Of a DNA stretch of 37,055 nucleotides, positions 32,247 through 37,055 are shown piece after piece (the stretch's first letter is position 1; each line of letters starts with the position of its first letter). Origin of the DNA: QHWK01 sp035315685 (GTDB taxonomy: Bacteria > Acidobacteriota > Vicinamibacteria > Vicinamibacterales > CAVVIG01); the NCBI GenBank assembly GCA_035315685.1, contig DATFXR010000597.1, positions 1-37,055 of the forward strand. The letters are read 5' to 3'. The notes beneath the pieces are model-generated. The model saw nothing but the letters and a program-made list of their open reading frames with translations, had not been told where the DNA came from and did not search any database. The position numbers and the translations under genes were made by a program.

Positions 32247-34238
32247 CTATTGCATTCCGAAGGTCCCGCCGCCGACGATCGCGCCGCCGATCAGGATCTT
32301 GACGGCGTAGGTTCCTGACGCGAGCGAGTCCGTCGAAAGGTTGTAGACGTACTGGCACGCGGTCGCATCCACTTTGAAATTCGGGCCGCTGTCTGCTGCC
32401 AGCGGATAGGTGCTGAGCGTGACCGGTCCGACGGCGATGCCAGCCGTTTTGAACAGGCCGATTGTGGCCGGCACGAGATCGCACGTATTCGCACCGCTGT
32501 AGGTCAACGTGAACTTCACCGGCACAACCCCGCGGTTGCTTTTGAACACGCTGGTGCCGTCGGCCCGTATCGGCGGCTGCACGATCGCCGCATACGGCGA
32601 CGGATCCAGATGAAACGATCCAACCGCGCTCGCGCTCGCGTCGTACGCGACGTCCAGAATTGTCTGCCGCGCGAACGTCGCGCGAACGGTGTGGTCGCCG
32701 GCCGCGAGCAACGAGGGATCGTACGACAGCGTCGCGACGCCGTCCGTACCGCTCGTCGTGACGGCCGCCGCCACGCCGTCCACTGACCATGCGATCGCGG
32801 CGCCCGCGACCGGAGCCGCGCTGTCTCGCTGCATGAGCGCCGCCGTGACCGTCACCGGCCCTGGCGAGCCGGCGGTGAGCGATGCCGGGTTCACCGCGCC
32901 GAGCGTCAACGTCGTCGGGTACAAGGTGAGCTCGAAGGCACCGCTGTCGCAGGCGTCGCCGCTCGGTCGCGGCGCCCCGCGCTGATCGGTGGTCAGGCCG
33001 TCCGCGACACACGCATCGAACGGCACCCTGTCGACTGCCGGGCTCGTGGCGAGGAGCGCGATCGTGAGCGTCGAACCGCCGTTGCCCTGCAGTCCATTCG
33101 GACTCAGGCCCGCCGCGACGCCGTTCAGATCGCCCGCCTGTGTGAAGAATTCCGCGCACGACGCATCGTCAGAGATGTTATTGCCATTCGAGACGATGCT
33201 GGTGTTGAAGTAGGTGTAGCAGTTGGCACCTGAGGCACCGGCCACGAAGATCGAGTTGCGCACGGTCGTGATGGTGTAGAGGCTCATGATGTTTCCGCCG
33301 CTACGCGACGTGTTGTTCGCGAACGTGCTGCTGTTGATCGACACCGGGCTGGAATTGGAATGGATCCCGCCGCCGCCAGAGCAGCCGCCGAAATCACAGG
33401 TCGAGGTGTTGTTCGCGATCGTGCTGTTCTCGATGATCACTCTGCCGCCGCCTGTATAAATGCCGCCGCCGTCCCAGACAGCGACATTGGAATCGATCGT
33501 GCTGCCGACGATGCTGACGAGCCCGATTCCCAATCCGCCGTCATGAATCGCGCCGCCGGCCCCACCGTGGACGCCGTTTGCAACGTTGCCCGAGAGAGTG
33601 CTCGCGTTGATCAAGAGCGTGGCGTCATGATTGTCGATCGCGCCGCCGACCGACGACGAGTTGCCGGACAGGGTCGCGTGATCGAGCGTCAGCGTCGACC
33701 CGGTTTCGCTGTAGATCGCGCCCGCTCGGTACTCGGCAAAATTGTTCGAAACGAGACTGCGAGCCAGCGTCAGCGTGCCGCTGTTGAAGATCGCTCCGCC
33801 GAACATCGTCGCCGCATTCGATGACACCACACAATCGGTCAGGGTAGTGCGGCCGCCGTTGAGAATGCCGCCGCCGTAGTCGCCATGACCGTTGCTGATC
33901 GTGACGGCGGCGATCGACACCGTCGTCCCACTCTCGATCGTGATCACCCGCGACGAACCGCTGCCCACAAGTGTCAGATTGGCTGCGCCGGGGCCGACGA
34001 TCGAGAGGTTCGTGCGCACCGCCAGCGGTCCGCCAGTCAGCGTGATCACACCGCTGACGCTCACCTGGATCGTGTCTCCGGGCGCCGCGCTGACGATCGC
34101 ATCGCGCAGCGAACCGGGTCCGTGATCGAACGTATTGCTAACGACCAGCGTGTTGCCGGAAACCGGCGTCGCGAGCACGAGGCTCGAGGTGATCAGAGTG
34201 ACGCCAGCGAGGGTTGCGATGGTACCGCGTCTCGACAT
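32247..34238 (-). CDS. Secreted parallel beta-helix protein with Ig-like and PxKF-type C-terminus
   Basis: This is a 663-residue exported protein. A signal peptide (MSRRGTIATLAGVTLITSSL through about 30) is followed by NTFDHGPGSLRDAIVSAAPG, the usual opening of secreted beta-helix proteins. About 350 residues of helix turns come next (LTDCVVSSNAATMFGGAIFN, TLTLDHATLSGNSSSVGGAI). The choice-of-anchor Q motif TDQRGAPRPSGDACDSGAFE ends the helix. An Ig-like domain (LTLGAVNPASLTAGSPGP) and a C-terminal domain with VPVKFTLTYSG resembling the PxKF domain follow. The role is probably in adhesion or polysaccharide binding. The ATG at 34238 was preferred because GGGGAG lies eight bases upstream. Alternatives are at 34244 and 34274. 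Confidence 0.78.
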   Translation of the reverse strand: MSRRGTIATLAGVTLITSSLVLATPVSGNTLVVSNTFDHGPGSLRDAIVSAAPGDTIQVSVSGVITLTGGPLAVRTNLSIVGPGAANLTLVGSGSSRVITIESGTTVSIAAVTISNGHGDYGGGILNGGRTTLTDCVVSSNAATMFGGAIFNSGTLTLARSLVSNNFAEYRAGAIYSETGSTLTLDHATLSGNSSSVGGAIDNHDATLLINASTLSGNVANGVHGGAGGAIHDGGLGIGLVSIVGSTIDSNVAVWDGGGIYTGGGRVIIENSTIANNTSTCDFGGCSGGGGIHSNSSPVSINSSTFANNTSRSGGNIMSLYTITTVRNSIFVAGASGANCYTYFNTSIVSNGNNISDDASCAEFFTQAGDLNGVAAGLSPNGLQGNGGSTLTIALLATSPAVDRVPFDACVADGLTTDQRGAPRPSGDACDSGAFELTLYPTTLTLGAVNPASLTAGSPGPVTVTAALMQRDSAAPVAGAAIAWSVDGVAAAVTTSGTDGVATLSYDPSLLAAGDHTVRATFARQTILDVAYDASASAVGSFHLDPSPYAAIVQPPIRADGTSVFKSNRGVVPVKFTLTYSGANTCDLVPATIGLFKTAGIAVGPVTLSTYPLAADSGPNFKVDATACQYVYNLSTDSLASGTYAVKILIGGAIVGGGTFGMQ

Positions 34239-34619
34239 CTCCATTGCTCCCCGCGAAAAGCCGACACCGCACAATCCTGTAACGAGGTCAACGGATTGCG
34301 CTCATCGGGGCTACAGGTCGACGCGCTTTTGCACTCGGCGCGTCGTCTGGCTGCGAGGAACATGCCGCGGCTGGAATGTGCCGACCGTATCACCATCAAC
34401 GCGGTTGCGCTGACGTCGTGGACCTGATCGATGCGGGCGTCGTCCTTCTCGGTGCCGCGTGGGTCCGTTCCCGCGCGTCCCAAACTTCGGTCGTCCCGCC
34501 GTCTTCGTGGATCTGCGTCGCGCGATAGTCGCCGTACGGTTGAACGTGGATCGCCTGAGTTGATGCGAATCGGCAGGCCGAGCTCGGTTCGCCGCGTCCG
34601 AGCTCGCGTCATCACATCG
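34239..34619. other. Gene-free stretch upstream of the beta-helix gene
   Basis: About 380 bases between the beta-helix gene and the end of the VWFA-related gene hold no credible protein on either strand. The promoter for the leftward beta-helix gene should lie here, but I see no clear -35/-10 pair, no strong hairpin and no recognisable gene fragment. Confidence 0.4.
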
Positions 34620-35504
34620 CTACCTGAATCGCCGGGCGCGGACTTCGATGTCGCGCCTGGTTGATTTGACGTCGATCGTGCGCAGCTGGCCAGGAGCGGA
34701 CGGCGCCCCCCAGTAGCCGAGCAGATAATAGCGACTCGATTCGCGCCAGATCCGAGCCGTGGCTTCGGCAAAGTCGTTGGAGTTCCGGAGGACGTCGCCG
34801 CCGGTGAGACGGACGAGGCCCAGGCCGCTCGGTCCCGACGCGTGCGTGAGCCCCGTTGGATCGACCTCGTACACGCCGACGTTCGCCCGCGCTGCAGCCG
34901 ACAGGGCCGCGACCCACGCCTTCCGAAATTCGTTCGTCGAGCTGGAGACCGGCTCACGGACATCGCAGACCGATGGCAGCCCCAGGCAGACCACCGCCTT
35001 CCGCCGATGCTCGATCGGCTGGAGTTGCTCCGCAATCCGCGCCACTGCCTCGAGAACCGCGATCGGCGTGTCACGCGACGAATAGGGCACGGCGCCGCCG
35101 TGGTATTGGTCGATGCGCTCACGAGCGGTTTCGACATCGCCGTAGGCCTCGTCTCGCGACCGCGACAGGCGAACGACCGCCACTTCGTCGGCGGCATCCA
35201 TCGGCGACAGCAACAGACGGCCGATCTGCCGCATCGGCGACGTACCGCTGCTCGGCACACCCTGATCATCCATCAGCAACACGACCGAACGCTCTTCGTC
35301 GCGAATCCCGCGCGCGGTCACAGGCGTGAACGTCTCGATCGTCACCGGTTTGCCGCTGTCTTTCACCTCGAGGTCATGCAGTGAGACGTCGCCGACCGGC
35401 AGCCCGCGGCGATCCACTGCGACGACATCGAGTTCAACGAACTCGGTCGCCGTGTTCTGAAGCGCAGCGGCGAGAATCAACGCGGGAAAAACGGCTGCCT
35501 GCAA
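34620..35504 (-). CDS. VWFA-related acidobacterial protein
   Basis: This protein of about 294 residues is of the VWFA-related acidobacterial type. After a short hydrophobic N-terminus (LQAAVFPALILAAALQ, a probable signal peptide) it reads FVELDVVAVDRRGLPVGDVS, LHDLEVKDSGKPVTIETF, RSVVLLMDDQGVP, KAVVCLGLPS, ANVGVYEVDPTGL and RYYLLGYW, the usual order. The metal-binding DxSxS motif of true VWA domains is not present at the expected place (DDQGVPSS). No ATG fits. I chose the TTG at 35504, which follows an AGGA and lies 22 bases below the stop of the aldolase-like gene. The longer open frame to 35669 overlaps that gene and is unlikely. It is probably co-transcribed with the aldolase-like gene. 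Confidence 0.75.
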   Translation of the reverse strand: MQAAVFPALILAAALQNTATEFVELDVVAVDRRGLPVGDVSLHDLEVKDSGKPVTIETFTPVTARGIRDEERSVVLLMDDQGVPSSGTSPMRQIGRLLLSPMDAADEVAVVRLSRSRDEAYGDVETARERIDQYHGGAVPYSSRDTPIAVLEAVARIAEQLQPIEHRRKAVVCLGLPSVCDVREPVSSSTNEFRKAWVAALSAAARANVGVYEVDPTGLTHASGPSGLGLVRLTGGDVLRNSNDFAEATARIWRESSRYYLLGYWGAPSAPGQLRTIDVKSTRRDIEVRARRFR

Positions 35505-35526
35505 CGGTTCAGTCCTGCGGCCGGCG

Positions 35527-36627
35527 CTACCGATCGGGTCCGCCGCCGCGGCGGCCGCGTCCTCCAGGCAGCCCGATCGTCGGCTCTTCGGTGCTGTTCC
35601 CGCGTCCGCGCGCCGGCGGCGTCCAGCCGTCGAGCGACGGTCCGTTCTGCACGAACCGGACATCGGCACTCAGGGGGTTGCCGGTGAGATACTGAGCGCC
35701 CGCGTTGCCCCAGAACTTCCCGGCATGGAGCGTCGCGTTGCGGCTCACGGTCAGCAGCGACTGATATCGCGGGTCGCTCTGCGCCCATCCGGAGAAGCGC
35801 GACAGATCGTTGTTGCCCTGGATCACCACGTCGACGCCGAACGTGCTCGCGATCTCGTCCGCGTTGATGATGCCGTCGAGCGTCTCGATCATCACGACGA
35901 CGAGCATGTTGTCGTTGTAGGTGTTCTGGTAGCCGCCCGGCACGTCAGCCCAGATCCTGGCTGCCTGTCCCGCGCCAGAGCTGCGGCGGCCGAACGGCGG
36001 AAAACGCGAGTACCGTGCCGCTTCCAGCGCCTGGTTGCCGTCGCGCATGGTCGGGAAGATCAGGCCGATTGCTCCGAGGTCAGTCGCTTTCTGGATGCTC
36101 GATTCGAGCTGATCGGGCATGCGGATCATCGGGGCGGCACCGTCGGCGCCCGGGCAGGCGGCAATCATCTTCGCGACGTTGTCCCACGACATCGTGCTGT
36201 GCTGCATCTCGAACCACACGAACCCGTAGTGCTTGCGCACTTCGCAGTAGAACTCCGGATCGAACGTACTGATCGTGTAGCTGGTGACCTGCTTGTCGCC
36301 GAACAGCAGCTCCTTCGCCTTGTTGTAGAACGGTCGCTTGTAGCTGGCGCTGACGTACGACCTGGTCACCGGGCCCCAGCCACGCGAGTCGACAGACACC
36401 GGGTCGGAACCCCAGACGCCGGTCACGAGATTCCCCGGGCCGATCACCGGAGCGTCGGAGCGGCCGCCGCCGCGACCACTCTGGCCGCCGCCGCGGGCTG
36501 CAGGCGTCTGGCCTGGAGACTGTCCACCACCGGCTGCCCCGCCGCCGCCCTGCCGGGCCTGTATCGTGCCGAGCGCGACACACACGAGCACCAGGACGCC
36601 CGCCGGAATGATCGAATGCCTCCTCAT
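35527..36627 (-). CDS. Exported HpcH/HpaI aldolase-like protein
   Basis: This 366-residue protein has an N-terminal signal peptide (SIIPAGVLVLVCVALGTIQA) and a Gly-rich linker. It then has a TIM-barrel domain of the HpcH/HpaI aldolase family, whose cytoplasmic members cleave 2-oxo-4-hydroxy acids. Visible active-site strings are WFEMQHSTMSW (histidine), APMIRMPDQ (arginine), GAIGLIFPTMRDGNQALEAA, VVVMIETLDGI (metal glutamate) and VVIQGNNDLSRFSG (metal aspartate). All key residues appear present, so it may be active outside the cytoplasm, which is unusual for an enzyme of central aldol chemistry. The AGGAGG before the ATG at 36627 fixes the start. The VWFA gene follows 22 bases after its stop. 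Its substrate is unknown. Confidence 0.85.
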   Translation of the reverse strand: MRRHSIIPAGVLVLVCVALGTIQARQGGGGAAGGGQSPGQTPAARGGGQSGRGGGRSDAPVIGPGNLVTGVWGSDPVSVDSRGWGPVTRSYVSASYKRPFYNKAKELLFGDKQVTSYTISTFDPEFYCEVRKHYGFVWFEMQHSTMSWDNVAKMIAACPGADGAAPMIRMPDQLESSIQKATDLGAIGLIFPTMRDGNQALEAARYSRFPPFGRRSSGAGQAARIWADVPGGYQNTYNDNMLVVVMIETLDGIINADEIASTFGVDVVIQGNNDLSRFSGWAQSDPRYQSLLTVSRNATLHAGKFWGNAGAQYLTGNPLSADVRFVQNGPSLDGWTPPARGRGNSTEEPTIGLPGGRGRRGGGPDR

Positions 36628-36664
36628 TACTGCCTCCTTCTGCTCGACGTGCGACGTCGAGGTC

Positions 36665-37055
36665 TCAGGGGTTGCTTCCGTGATTCGCTGCGAAGGACGA
36701 CCATGGTATCGATTCGAATGTGCGGCAGTGGCGCCGCCAGTCGAGGAAATTCGCGGGGCGACAGCGGCACCCTGGCAGCCGCGTCAGACGGAGCCGGCAG
36801 TTGATGCCGTAAATCCAGAACAGGCGTTGTGGATGGTCGAAGGGCGGCGGCCTCAGCAGAACGCCATCGGCGACGCCGAACATCGCCGTGTTCGCACCGA
36901 TGCCGGGCGCAAGGGTCAGGAGGGCTGCACAGGTGAACCCCGGACTGCGGCGCAGCATGCGCCATCCGAAGCGCGTGTCAACGAACAGGTCAGCGAGCCA
37001 CGGCACGCGAAGATGTGCGAGCATCGCGTGAAGCCATTCCTCCGGGTCAGCGGCG
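36665..37055 (-). pseudogene. ADOP permease fragment, truncated (5' end outside window)
   Basis: The minus strand from the window edge reads ADPEEWLHAMLAHLRVPWL, then FVDTRFGWRMLRRSPGFTCA, GIGANTAMFGVADGVLLRP, HPQRLFWIYGIN, PANFLDWRRHCRTFESIPWS and stops at 36665. This is the N-terminal 10-15 per cent of an ADOP-type MacB/FtsX permease. The remaining 650 or more residues are missing, and the aldolase-like gene starts 38 bases beyond. LTLAPGIGANT replaces the usual LTLALGIGANT. I call it a 3'-truncated remnant; whether the part beyond position 37055 is intact cannot be seen. Confidence 0.75.

Overview
The window is high-GC bacterial DNA, most likely from an Acidobacteriota genome and probably the Vicinamibacteria lineage. 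This rests on gene content: a PadR regulator paired with an ADOP-type (MacB/FtsX-like) permease, decayed pieces of two more such permeases, an Oar-like TonB-dependent receptor with a carboxypeptidase-regulatory-like N-terminus, a VWFA-related acidobacterial protein, and the DUF1592-type cytochrome plus DUF1552 pair. I see no rRNA, tRNA, CRISPR array, integrase or intact insertion sequence. The taxonomy is inference, because no marker gene was aligned.

Layout. (1) Positions 1-5503, minus strand: a tightly packed operon reading leftward. Its order is a 4,5-dihydroxyphthalate-decarboxylase-like protein, an exported NMT1/TauA-type binding protein, a LigJ-like 4-oxalomesaconate hydratase, a LigI-like lactonase, an ABC ATPase, and an ABC permease cut by the window edge. 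Together they suggest uptake of an aromatic acid and its processing through protocatechuate 4,5-cleavage chemistry. (2) 5635-13146, plus strand: an MmgE/PrpD protein with a Tat-like leader, a secreted alpha/beta hydrolase, a TonB-dependent receptor, and a second paralogous hydrolase. This looks like an outer-membrane capture and hydrolysis locus divergent from the aromatic operon. The receptor's signal-peptide region is built partly from a large palindromic repeat. (3) 13339-15042: two Tad-type pseudopilin-like genes. (4) 15044-16520: a gene graveyard with an ADOP permease tail, a LytTR remnant and a headless amidohydrolase. (5) 16999-18738: a small rpoZ (omega) gene directly followed by a B12-binding-type radical SAM gene, then a frameshifted AAA ATPase gene to 19347. 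(6) 19389-22389: the PadR-ADOP pair with a palindrome at its start.

(7) 22481-26547, minus strand: a large secreted protein with two Ig-like domains and two carbohydrate-binding modules separated by 26 consecutive prolines, and a small secreted protein of unknown function. (8) 26728-32093, plus strand: a secreted ankyrin protein, a multidomain DUF1592-type c cytochrome and a Tat-exported DUF1552 protein. (9) 32247-37055, minus strand: a secreted beta-helix protein, a VWFA-related protein, an exported HpcH/HpaI aldolase-like protein, and a truncated ADOP permease running off the right edge.

The most coherent functional story is the left 13 kb, where secreted hydrolases and a TonB receptor stand beside an aromatic-acid transporter and catabolic operon. 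The most unusual sequence feature is the palindrome that supplies codons for the receptor's signal peptide.
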